Shown: positions 1-8,270 of the stretch, in pieces
Numbering within the stretch: position 1 is the first letter of the stretch
Layout: each line of letters begins with the position of its first letter
NCBI GenBank assembly: GCA_030669305.1
Contig: DAOVDU010000007.1
Location: 1-45,881 of the forward strand
Reading direction: 5' to 3'
DNA length: 45,881 bases
Source of the DNA: Candidatus Aminicenantota bacterium
Lineage (GTDB): Bacteria > Acidobacteriota > Aminicenantia > Aminicenantales > Aminicenantaceae
The notes under the pieces: generated by a model
The model's database searches: none
Seen by the model: only the letters and a program-made list of their open reading frames with translations
What the model was told of the DNA's origin: nothing
Made by a program: the position numbers and the translations under genes

Positions 1-33
1 AGGTAAAGATGTTAGAACAACAATGGTGGCAAG

Positions 34-363
34 CTAATATCTTTTCTTTTTAATTTTAGCCAATTCGTGATTTTTATTTATTTTCCAATTTGTTATATGT
101 TTCACTGTGGTTATTTTTATCCCCACCAATTCTCTCACCAAACCTCTGACTTCCACTGCTTCTTGGATTAGATTTAACAATTCTTTTCCTTTGGAATCAT
201 TAATAACAAGATACTCTTCCTCTGTATGAGTCGAAATAGCAGTAGCGACCACGTTGCCTTTTTCATCCCAATCCACAGGGGTAACAATGCCTCTTATTGT
301 TATAAGTCCCTTTCTGTTTTCTATTTTCATCAGCTCATTAGAATCGGCTTTCGGATCATCCAT
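34..363 (-). CDS. Small OB-fold-like hypothetical protein
   Basis: A 109-residue ORF with a charged, non-repetitive sequence and no signal peptide or membrane segment. The middle part (about residues 22-92) alternates short beta-like stretches such as GLITIRGIVTPV, EEYLVIND and AVEVRGLVREL, which looks like a small OB-fold barrel. The C-terminus is basic (KIKKKRY) and could contact nucleic acid. No family was recognised with certainty. It is transcribed divergently from groESL and shares the 364-bp spacer with it. The start ATG at 363 is the first in frame. Function is unknown; the ORF is judged real from its composition and its lack of overlap with a better gene. Confidence 0.6.
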   Translation of the reverse strand: MDDPKADSNELMKIENRKGLITIRGIVTPVDWDEKGNVVATAISTHTEEEYLVINDSKGKELLNLIQEAVEVRGLVRELVGIKITTVKHITNWKINKNHELAKIKKKRY

Positions 364-580
364 ATCTATTTTTAAGCTGCATTTAACATGCCAACTTTTT
401 GTTCTTTTAATATTTAAGGGGGAATTTTCTTACAGGTTAAATCCATAACTGAATTATGAAATCAGAGGTTTTCATAATAGATTGCGTTTTGTCATTAGAG
501 AGCGTTAGTAATTTTTAATAATTAGTGTAAATTAAAGAGAACCTCAAACAAGAAATCCCAGTTCTGAATTTTAATTTTTA

Positions 581-595
581 GGAACTTTCAGTTCC
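581..595. promoter_or_regulatory. Palindromic upstream site of groESL (candidate enhancer-binding site)
   Basis: Perfect inverted repeat GGAACT-TTC-AGTTCC about 54 bp upstream of the -24 element of the sigma-54 promoter. A further half-site AGTTC lies at 560-564, so the half-site occurs three times in alternating orientation. Enhancer-binding activators of sigma-54 normally bind such dyads 80-150 bp upstream of the start. No activator gene lies nearby; the role is inferred from position and symmetry. Confidence 0.5.
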
Positions 596-646
596 GATTG
601 AAGTTTTCTTTTTTTCATAAAGATGGATTATTGAGAGTAGAAAATC

Positions 647-663
647 CTGGCACGAATTTTGCA
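647..663 (+). promoter_or_regulatory. Sigma-54 (RpoN) promoter of groESL
   Basis: CTGGCACGAATTTTGCA matches the sigma-54 consensus (TGGCACG-N4-TTGCW) at every key base. The invariant GG (649-650) and GC (661-662) are 12 bp apart, as required for the -24/-12 pair. Transcription should begin near 673-675, giving a leader of about 54 nt before groES. No sigma-70 promoter or CIRCE element (the HrcA site usual for groESL) was seen in the spacer. Confidence 0.8.
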
Positions 664-727
664 ATAATTTTATAGAAGGTTTTTCTAAGTAAAAATACAA
701 GATCTAATTTTAAGTGAGGAGATTCAA

Positions 728-1015
728 ATGAAAGTGATACCTTTACACGACAGAGTACTTCTTAAAAGGTTAGAAGAACAAGAAGTTAAGAAAGGCGGAA
801 TAATAATTCCCGACACAGCCAAAGAAAAACCCCAAGAAGCAAAAGTTGTAGAAGTGGGGAAAGGCCGCGTGACAGAAGATGGGAAGGTTATTCCTCTCGA
901 AGTTAAGAAAGGTGAAAAAGTTCTTATCGGTAAATTCAGTGGTACAGAGGTAGAAATTGGTGGAGTTGAATATGTTATCGTTCGTGAGGAAGAGATTTTA
1001 GCTAAAATCACCTAA
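728..1015 (+). CDS. groES: Co-chaperonin GroES (Hsp10)
   Basis: The 95-residue protein has normal length for the heptameric lid of the GroEL chamber. It begins with the family's characteristic [19 protein letters not shown] and contains the mobile-loop region around residues 17-32 ([18 protein letters not shown]), then GKGRV and the C-terminal [13 protein letters not shown]. The ribosome binding site GTGAGGAG lies 8 nt before the ATG. It is the first gene of the groES-groL operon, separated from groL by 20 bp, and is placed under a sigma-54 promoter at 647-663. It acts in the cytoplasm with GroEL in ATP-driven protein folding. Confidence 0.97.
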   Translation: MKVIPLHDRVLLKRLEEQEVKKGGIIIPDTAKEKPQEAKVVEVGKGRVTEDGKVIPLEVKKGEKVLIGKFSGTEVEIGGVEYVIVREEEILAKIT

Positions 1016-1023
1016 TTTTGTGA

Positions 1024-2649
<1,626 letters not shown>

Positions 2650-2742
2650 ATAGAATGGGTTGAGTGTAAAAATTACAAGGAGGAATTTGGATCAGGATCT
2701 TCTTGGATTGATTATAAATATATAGTTCCAAAAGATGATTAA

Positions 2743-2817
2743 ATGAGCAAGTTATTTTTTGCTCTTGTATTGATCGCTGCAGGTCCGACTTTTTTGTTTA
2801 TCACAAGATCAAGATGA
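2743..2817 (+). CDS. Possible tiny membrane peptide (24 aa)
   Basis: ATG-initiated ORF, too short for the ORF track, encoding MSKLFFALVLIAAGPTFLFI followed by TRSR: one hydrophobic helix with positive ends, the layout of a small single-span membrane peptide. No strong ribosome binding site stands directly before it, though an AAGGAGG motif lies about 60 bp upstream. It is the first of several tiny ORFs between groL and the sulfatase-fold gene. An overlapping inverted repeat (GAGCAA/TTGCTC, 2745-2764) could instead be a weak groESL terminator. Real status uncertain. Confidence 0.3.
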   Translation: MSKLFFALVLIAAGPTFLFITRSR

Positions 2818-2874
2818 GGGAGAGAAAGATTTTCATTTTCGGATCGATGATTTTTTGAAAGGAGGTAAAAGCTA

Positions 2875-3090
2875 ATGAAGGAAAAAGCTAAGATAGAACA
2901 TCCGGTAATTGAACGAGTCTTAGAAGAAATAAGCATCCTTGACAAAATCAACCGGCAATGGAAGGAAGGGGCGATATCAGAATTTCAGTTCTCAAGCACA
3001 CTCGATCAACTCCTGATAAGACTCAAGAAATATCAGACTGAGTTAAAAGCGCCTGATCTTCAAAGGCTTCAACGAAAAAAGACTCAATGA
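2875..3090 (+). CDS. Small charged helical hypothetical protein
   Basis: A 71-residue protein with a very good ribosome binding site (AAAGGAGG, 8 nt before the ATG). The sequence is rich in Leu, Ile, Lys, Glu and Gln and looks like two amphipathic helices (about residues 9-30 and 39-65), compatible with a coiled-coil or small helical bundle. No signal peptide or known motif was seen and the family is not recognised. It opens the block of small genes 2.7-4.8 kb downstream of groESL. Confidence 0.55.
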   Translation: MKEKAKIEHPVIERVLEEISILDKINRQWKEGAISEFQFSSTLDQLLIRLKKYQTELKAPDLQRLQRKKTQ

Positions 3091-3131
3091 GTCTTTTCGA
3101 CCAATCGAAATGACTTTAAAGAGGCGAAAAC

Positions 3132-3227
3132 ATGAACACAAGAAAGGAAGCAAAGGAAGCATCTGAAAAGCTGGAAGATCTAGCGCTGGAGGAAGAGGAA
3201 GAGAAGAAAAGGAAGAAGAGGACATAG
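3132..3227 (+). CDS. Possible 31-aa charged peptide
   Basis: A short ATG-initiated ORF encoding an almost wholly charged peptide (KEAKEASEKLEDLALEEEEE then KKRKKRT). A weak AGAGG motif lies before the start. The acidic then basic run could form a single helix, but purine-rich DNA gives such peptides by chance. It is listed because it lies in line between neighbours of the small-gene block; confidence is low. Confidence 0.2.
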   Translation: MNTRKEAKEASEKLEDLALEEEEEKKRKKRT

Positions 3228-3292
3228 ATTAAAAGATTGAGAAAACATAAAACAGTTAAAAGACAGAAGAGAAAAGAAGAGGAGAAATAATT

Positions 3293-3433
3293 TTGAAGGA
3301 AATTAAATTGAAAAAATCATTGTTAATATGGATCATACTTTTAGCGCTTATCCTTTTCGTCTGCGTTTGCAACGAGATCATAGATCCAGGGGATCCATCC
3401 TTACGAATCAAGGAAGAGCGATGGAAAGAGTGA
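3293..3433 (+). CDS. Small single-span membrane peptide (46 aa)
   Basis: TTG-initiated ORF with a good ribosome binding site (AGAGGAG about 8 nt upstream), missed by the ORF track. The basic N-terminus (KEIKLKKS) is followed by the hydrophobic stretch LLIWIILLALILFVCVC and an acidic and basic tail NEIIDPGDPSLRIKEERWKE. It is therefore either an anchored membrane peptide or, since a Cys follows the hydrophobic stretch, a tiny lipoprotein. Its stop codon overlaps the likely start (3421) of the next gene by 13 bp, suggesting translational coupling. Function unknown. Confidence 0.4.
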   Translation: MKEIKLKKSLLIWIILLALILFVCVCNEIIDPGDPSLRIKEERWKE

Positions 3434-3933
3434 GAAGGAGGCCGCCGCTTGATCAAGATGTAGCGAGATCCATGGGAGCAACAAGCCTCCAGCAGATTAA
3501 AAAAAGCACACCAGAGACTTCGGGTCTTTTCAACTCCAATGTGATGATCTTTTATGATCGAATATCGAAAAGGATCATTCTAGGAGGGGAGGAGTTATGT
3601 GTTAAAAAAAGATTCATCTCTTTGAGAACTGTGGAAGCTACGGTTTTGAGAGAATTTCAAAAAGAGACTTCAGGAATCAAAAAGAGGCTCGCAGCAGCGG
3701 ATCTTTTATTTCTAAGAAAGATTATTTTGAGAAAGTTTGACCTGGAGACGATTGGAAAAATTCTGGGAAGCCTTGTTAAAAAGGGAATTCTGGAATGTGA
3801 AAAAATAATTATCCACGATCAAACCGTGGAAGTTTTCAAAATCAAACAGGAGATAAGAATGGCTAAAGTCGAAAAAAAATCCAAAGTGAAGAAGAAGAAA
3901 GAAAAAATCGAGAAGAATAAAAAGAAGAAGTAG
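3421..3933 (+). CDS. Lysine-rich winged-helix-like hypothetical protein
   Basis: The ORF is open from 3328, but the likely start is ATG 3421 (170 aa), preceded by AAGGAAG and overlapping the upstream membrane-peptide gene. The central part (about residues 75-135) has a helix, then DLETIGKILGSLVKKGILEC and a strand-turn-strand, resembling a winged helix-turn-helix. The last 30 residues are almost all Lys with some Glu and Val, a tail that would bind nucleic acid or be disordered. The N-terminal part is less convincing as protein. No family was recognised; a DNA-binding role is inference. Confidence 0.45.
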   Translation: MERVRRRPPLDQDVARSMGATSLQQIKKSTPETSGLFNSNVMIFYDRISKRIILGGEELCVKKRFISLRTVEATVLREFQKETSGIKKRLAAADLLFLRKIILRKFDLETIGKILGSLVKKGILECEKIIIHDQTVEVFKIKQEIRMAKVEKKSKVKKKKEKIEKNKKKK

Positions 3934-4111
3934 TTCAGATGCTGGGAGCGGTCAATTTTAGAAAAAGAGAATTTGAGAATCATGAGGGCATATTCTTTAA
4001 AGACTGCTCCTGGCAAATCTTCTTTGAAGGATGCAAAAAATTGAATGAATTTAAGCGGCAAAAAAAAGAGTGTCCTACCTTTCAATTTCCCCCTTTTGCT
4101 GATAAATGCCT

Positions 4112-4149
4112 AAGGCCGGTTGGCACTCTCCGGCCTTGCCGCTTTTTTT
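4112..4149 (+). terminator. Rho-independent terminator
   Basis: Perfect GC-rich inverted repeat AAGGCCGG (4112-4119) and CCGGCCTT (4130-4137) with a 10-nt loop, followed after GCCGC by seven T residues. It lies between the lysine-rich ORF and the next small gene and should end transcription from the left. Confidence 0.7.
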
Positions 4150-4165
4150 GAAAGGAAATGAGAGA

Positions 4166-4348
4166 ATGAAAAAGAAGACTTTTGACTTATTGAATGACTT
4201 ATTGAAGGAGTTTAAAAAGAGATGGTATCCTGCTCCTGACCTCCCCAAAATAGAGGATTTTATAGCCTGGTTAGAGAAGCAGGGCTATGAAATCAGAGAG
4301 AAGGAGAAAAATGAAGGCGACGGAAAAAAAGACCCCATTGACAATTGA
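4166..4348 (+). CDS. Small hypothetical protein (60 aa)
   Basis: The ORF is open from 4106, but the earlier start lies inside the terminator hairpin; ATG 4166 has a GAAAGGAAATGAGAG leader and is preferred. The protein is charged, with an N-terminal amphipathic helix, a YPAPDLPKIEDF segment and a Lys/Glu/Asp-rich tail. It overlaps the next gene by 38 bp, which suggests co-translation. It probably starts a three-gene operon (4166-4834). No family recognised. Confidence 0.5.
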   Translation: MKKKTFDLLNDLLKEFKKRWYPAPDLPKIEDFIAWLEKQGYEIREKEKNEGDGKKDPIDN

Positions 4349-4586
4349 AGACCTTGATATCCCTGGACTCCCAGGACGTGGGGGATTAGTCCTCGGACTA
4401 CTAAAAAATCTTATGCCAGGATTGACGCTCACTCCGAAAAAGCGGTATGCCTGGATTCAGGCTTTTAAAAAAATGGGGTCAGTAGAAATCAGCCGGATAA
4501 TCTATCTTAGCCAGGATGAGAAACGCTGTAGAAGAGCTATTGAAAAGGCCATTGAAAGGGAGGGGGAAATTCTCACAAAGGAGTAA
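4311..4586 (+). CDS. Small hypothetical protein (91 aa)
   Basis: Start ATG 4311 has AAGGAG 6 nt upstream and is preferred to the track start at 4287. The protein has a short Gly/Pro/Leu-rich section (DIPGLPGRGGLVLGLLKNLM), then a basic helical half (KKRYAWIQAFKKMGSVEISR and CRRAIEKAIEREGEIL). The second half might be a small helix-turn-helix. It overlaps its upstream neighbour and meets the next gene at TAATG (stop and start share bases). Function unknown. Confidence 0.5.
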   Translation: MKATEKKTPLTIEDLDIPGLPGRGGLVLGLLKNLMPGLTLTPKKRYAWIQAFKKMGSVEISRIIYLSQDEKRCRRAIEKAIEREGEILTKE

Positions 4587-4834
4587 TGATGGGAATAGCA
4601 GTAAAAAAGGAATACAAAAGCATCAAAGAATTAATAGAAAGAAATTTGGACATAAAAGAAGATGACCAAACTAAAATTCTGATTGCCGAGCTAAAAGGTG
4701 TAACTGAAAGGGGCTACTTCACGAAAAAATTCAAAAAAAGAGAAAATGAAATGGGACTGGTGAGCACTACTAGTTTTTTCCTGCCTATATCCAACTCTTT
4801 TTGGCTCATTTTTGCTTGCAAGTCCCTATTTTAA
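4586..4834 (+). CDS. Small hypothetical protein, possibly frameshifted
   Basis: The gene starts at the TAATG junction with the preceding gene, with AAAGGAG just upstream; a second ATG follows at once. Residues 1-52 are coherent (helical, Lys/Glu/Asp/Ile-rich, ending in ELKGVTERGYFTKKFKK). The last 30 residues (TTSFFLPISNSFWLIFACKS) are hydrophobic and look like a different reading context, so the gene may have lost its proper 3' end by a frameshift near the A-rich tract at 4728-4742. No family recognised. Confidence 0.4.
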   Translation: MMGIAVKKEYKSIKELIERNLDIKEDDQTKILIAELKGVTERGYFTKKFKKRENEMGLVSTTSFFLPISNSFWLIFACKSLF

Positions 4835-4852
4835 AAGGAAATAAAATGAGGA

Positions 4853-4922
4853 TGGTTAGGTGTGTTTTTTCCTCTCTACGCTTTTTGTCAAATAGCATTT
4901 TACCTCCATTTTTGCCTAACCA
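4853..4922. repeat. Inverted repeat in spacer before the sulfatase-fold gene
   Basis: TGGTTAGG at 4853-4860 is answered by CCTAACCA at 4915-4922, with 54 bp between. The spacer also contains a run of T. It may form a long stem-loop or be chance; no further signal was recognised in 4835-4947. Confidence 0.25.
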
Positions 4923-4947
4923 GCCTCAACTTTTATAAAAAGAGAAA

Positions 4948-7062
4948 ATGAAAAAAAAAGCGAACCATTTACTTATTTTTCTTGTATGCTTCTTTTTAAC
5001 TACCATCTGTCTGAATTCTAATAGTGATAGACTGAACGTTCTCGTTATAACCATAGATACACTGAGAGCGGATTGGTTGAGTTGTTACAACAGCAAAAAT
5101 TTGAAGACACCTAATACAGACAGCCTAGCAGAAAGAGGCGTATTATTTTCAAGGGCGTTTGCTAATACTTCAACCACTTTACCGTCCCATACAAATTTTT
5201 TTTTAGGAACAACCCCTTTACATCATGGAGTACATGAGAACTCAAATTTTATTGTGAGAGAAGAGTTTCTAACTCTTGCAGAACACCTTAAAGCACATGG
5301 TTATTCAACTGGTGCTTTTGTAGGTGCTTTTCCTCTTGATGCAAAATTTGGGCTTAATCAAGGATTTGACATCTATGATGATAATTTTCCCCGCCGTAAG
5401 TATTCTCAAAAGTTTTCGGGAGTAGAAAGGAAGGCTGAAATTGTGGTAGATAATGCCCTGGACTGGTTAAAGAGTCAGGAATCACTTTGGTTTCTCTGGA
5501 TTCATTGCTGGGACCCCCATGACCCATATGAACCCCCCGAACCATTTAAAACTCAATACGAAAAACATCCTTATAGTGGTGAGGTTGCTTATACTGATTT
5601 TGTCCTGGCAAAGCTTTTTGAATACCTAGAAGAAGAGAATTTATTCGATAACACTCTAATAATTTTTACCGGAGACCACGGAGAATCATTAGGTGAACAT
5701 GGAGAGAAAACTCATGGTTTTTATGCATATAATTCCACAATTTGGATTCCTCTTATTATCGTTTCTCCTGGAATTAGACAGGCACAGTCTGAACAGTATG
5801 TTAGTCATTTAGATGTGTTCCCGACTGTCTGTGATATCTTGAATATTGAAAAACCAACCATCCTTCAAGGAACATCTCTTTTTCCAATTTTAAAAGGAAA
5901 AAAGATTCCAAAGAAGCCTATATATTTTGAGTCTATGCATCCTTATTACAGTATAGGTTGGGGTTCATTAAGAGGATATATTTACAATAAAAAAAAGTTT
6001 ATTGACTCTCCCATTCCTGAGTTTTACTGTCTCAAAAAGGATTTTGACGAGCTTAATAATCTTGCAGAGAAAAAGAGATTAGACAAATATAGAAAAAAAT
6101 TAGGGACAATAATTAAAGAACAGTCCTTAGCAGAAAGTACAAAAGCAGAGAAAAAATTAGATAAAGAATCTTTGGATAAATTGAGGAGCTTAGGTTACGT
6201 TTCAAATTCTTATGGTTTAAGAAAGGAGAGCGTTAGTCCTGATAATGATATAAAAGTTCTACTTCCATTTTTTTACAAATCAGTAGAGGCTTTAGAGCTT
6301 TTTGAAGAAGGAAAAATCGAACAAGGATTAGAGCAGTTAAAGGAAGTTATCACAGAAAGGAAGGATGTCTCTATTGCTTATAACGATCTTGCGGTTCTGT
6401 ATAAAAGAATAGGCATGTCAAAAGAAGCTCTGGAAGTTTTAAAGCTCGGACTCAAGAATATTCCTTCGAGTTATCTAATTTTCAAAACTTATATTAATCA
6501 TCTCTTAGACGATAAACAGCATGATGAAGTTATCAAGGCTATTGGTGAAAGAAATTTTCGAGAAATGAACTTCGACCCTGAAATATGGAATTTTTTAGCT
6601 ATCTCTTATTGTGAGAAAGGTGACTTTGAAAAGGCCATTGAGATTTTTGAAAAGGCTCTCTTATTAGACAAAAAATCTCCGGTTCTTTTTACTAATATTG
6701 GAGAAGCTCAACTTTTGCTCTCTTTAAAAATAAACGATTTACGAATTTTTCAGAAATGTTTAGAGAGTTTTCAAAAAGCAATCGAGTTTGATTCAAACTA
6801 TGCTCTGGCATACAGCGGCTTAGGTCAAACATATCGGCAAGCTGGCGATTTAGAAGGGGCAGTTTACGCTTTTGAGAAGGCATTAGAGCTAGAACCAAAT
6901 CTTGACAAAGCACTCTTTTTCTTAGGTTTGAGTTATTTTGACAAAGGCGATAAGGAGAAAGCTATTAATTCCTTAAATCTATTTAAGGAAAAATTTTATC
7001 ATCTTCAGTCTGATTCAAATAAACAAAACTTGGATGTTTTAATTCAGAAGTGTAAAGAATGA
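4948..7062 (+). CDS. Sulfatase-fold (alkaline phosphatase superfamily) protein with C-terminal TPRs
   Basis: A 704-residue exported protein. An N-terminal signal or anchor (residues 5-24) precedes a sulfatase-type catalytic domain (about 28-380): ITIDTLRADW provides a metal Asp at 37, and TGDHGESLGEHG near 241-252 supplies further metal ligands. At the nucleophile site the sequence is TLPSH (Thr77), not the CxPxR of formylglycine sulfatases, so it more likely acts as a phosphatase, phosphodiesterase or phosphotransferase. Residues about 410-700 form TPR units (for example DFEKAIEIFEKALLLDKKSP and DLEGAVYAFEKALELEPN). Such sulfatase-TPR fusions are common in Aminicenantes-like genomes. Substrate unknown. 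Confidence 0.85.
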   Translation: MKKKANHLLIFLVCFFLTTICLNSNSDRLNVLVITIDTLRADWLSCYNSKNLKTPNTDSLAERGVLFSRAFANTSTTLPSHTNFFLGTTPLHHGVHENSNFIVREEFLTLAEHLKAHGYSTGAFVGAFPLDAKFGLNQGFDIYDDNFPRRKYSQKFSGVERKAEIVVDNALDWLKSQESLWFLWIHCWDPHDPYEPPEPFKTQYEKHPYSGEVAYTDFVLAKLFEYLEEENLFDNTLIIFTGDHGESLGEHGEKTHGFYAYNSTIWIPLIIVSPGIRQAQSEQYVSHLDVFPTVCDILNIEKPTILQGTSLFPILKGKKIPKKPIYFESMHPYYSIGWGSLRGYIYNKKKFIDSPIPEFYCLKKDFDELNNLAEKKRLDKYRKKLGTIIKEQSLAESTKAEKKLDKESLDKLRSLGYVSNSYGLRKESVSPDNDIKVLLPFFYKSVEALELFEEGKIEQGLEQLKEVITERKDVSIAYNDLAVLYKRIGMSKEALEVLKLGLKNIPSSYLIFKTYINHLLDDKQHDEVIKAIGERNFREMNFDPEIWNFLAISYCEKGDFEKAIEIFEKALLLDKKSPVLFTNIGEAQLLLSLKINDLRIFQKCLESFQKAIEFDSNYALAYSGLGQTYRQAGDLEGAVYAFEKALELEPNLDKALFFLGLSYFDKGDKEKAINSLNLFKEKFYHLQSDSNKQNLDVLIQKCKE

Positions 7063-7173
7063 GAGAAAATATCAAAATTCTCTGGTGGTAGATAAAGTGG
7101 GCTTTTTTTTGGGGTTTAATCCTTCTTCTGTTTTCTCTTTTTTAAATGCTAGGCTGTAATGAGGTAATAAAAC

Positions 7174-7434
7174 ATGGAGAGAACTCGCAAGATTCTTAAA
7201 GCCTACGCAGACTACTGCACTAAATATAACATAGTCTACCAGCATCCCCACGATATCGATCTCGAAAAACACGGAGGCAAAACTTATTTTGTTTTAAGGA
7301 GCATCAAAGGTCTGTTAGCAGTGATCGATGGGGACTTTGATCAATCAAGCCTGTATCACCGTGGGAGGAGAGAAATAGACGGTCTCCGCTGCCTTGATCC
7401 GGATGACTGGCCGGAGACAATTAAAAACGATTAG
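7174..7434 (+). CDS. Small hypothetical protein (86 aa)
   Basis: A soluble, compact protein with mixed composition including Cys, His, Trp and Tyr and a C-terminal LDPDDWPE motif, which argues for a real folded product. GAGGTAA lies about 10 nt before the ATG. It lies only 5 bp upstream of the CDP-alcohol phosphotransferase and could be its operon partner. No family recognised. Confidence 0.55.
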   Translation: MERTRKILKAYADYCTKYNIVYQHPHDIDLEKHGGKTYFVLRSIKGLLAVIDGDFDQSSLYHRGRREIDGLRCLDPDDWPETIKND

Positions 7435-7439
7435 AGAAA

Positions 7440-8180
7440 TTGGTTAACACAATGACTATAAAATTTTTTAAGGCGTATAAATTATCAAAGCCGGCTGATG
7501 GGCTAATATCACGATATTTAAATCGCCGGCTATCAGCCCCTGTGGTTCGTGCTCTTCTCAAAAGAAACATAACGCCAAATCAGGTCACTATAGCAATTTC
7601 CTTGCTTAGTATTCCGATGTTGGTAGCTGGGATGTATGGATCTATCATAATTGTGGGAATCATTCTTCAGTTAGCTTCAGTTTTGGATGGTGTCGACGGA
7701 GAAATAGCTCGCACGAAATATCTTACTTCAAAGTTTGGAGCGCTGTTAGATACTGTCCTGGATTACTGGATTGATTCGCTTGGAATCCTTGCTTTAGGTC
7801 TTGCTCTTTTAAAAAGAGATATGCTGACGTCACCTCTGATTATTTCCTTGGTTACTTTTACGGTTGCTGTGCGTCTCATCAGCCAGTTTGTAGTTAAAAT
7901 GGCACTATGTGCAAAGCCTCATATTATTGCGGACACACGAGACGTAGTAACCTTCTTGATCTTTATTAGTTGTATTTTAACTGAGCTAATGGATTCATGG
8001 TGTCTTGTGGTAGCATTGCTGGCTATCAACGTGTGGCGGTTAGATAATATGATTTATCGACTTGTTGTTTCCTGGAAGACTACTTGTCCTTCATCGCAAT
8101 CTAAAGTTTTACCACAAACCCCATCTGGAATTTCTAGCGAAATAGCTTCAAAACCAATGAATATTTCAGAAAAAAAATAA
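7440..8180 (+). CDS. CDP-alcohol phosphotransferase, DIPP-synthase-like
   Basis: A 246-residue integral membrane enzyme with the complete CDP-alcohol phosphotransferase signature D83-x2-DG-x2-AR-x8-G-x3-D-x3-D108 (DGVDGEIAR then GALLDTVLDYWID). It should transfer an alcohol phosphate from a CDP-activated donor. The N-terminal GLISRYLNRRLSAPVV and NITPNQVT stretches resemble the synthase half of the bifunctional IPCT/DIPPS enzyme that makes di-myo-inositol-phosphate phosphate. The next gene resembles the cytidylyltransferase half. The start is TTG 7440 or ATG 7452; neither has a strong ribosome binding site. An inositol-containing lipid product is an alternative. Confidence 0.8.
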   Translation: MVNTMTIKFFKAYKLSKPADGLISRYLNRRLSAPVVRALLKRNITPNQVTIAISLLSIPMLVAGMYGSIIIVGIILQLASVLDGVDGEIARTKYLTSKFGALLDTVLDYWIDSLGILALGLALLKRDMLTSPLIISLVTFTVAVRLISQFVVKMALCAKPHIIADTRDVVTFLIFISCILTELMDSWCLVVALLAINVWRLDNMIYRLVVSWKTTCPSSQSKVLPQTPSGISSEIASKPMNISEKK

Positions 8181-8270
8181 AAATGGCGGTTAACAAAAAT
8201 AGCAATTTCTTGGCTTTTAAATCCCAATGAAAAGCTAAAGAAAAAATCCCCTAAAGGGAAGCTAATATAG

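Noticed and set aside
4121-4140. TGGCAC...TTGC as a second sigma-54 promoter
   Set aside because: The GG-to-GC distance is 16 bp, not 12, and the bases belong to the terminator hairpin.
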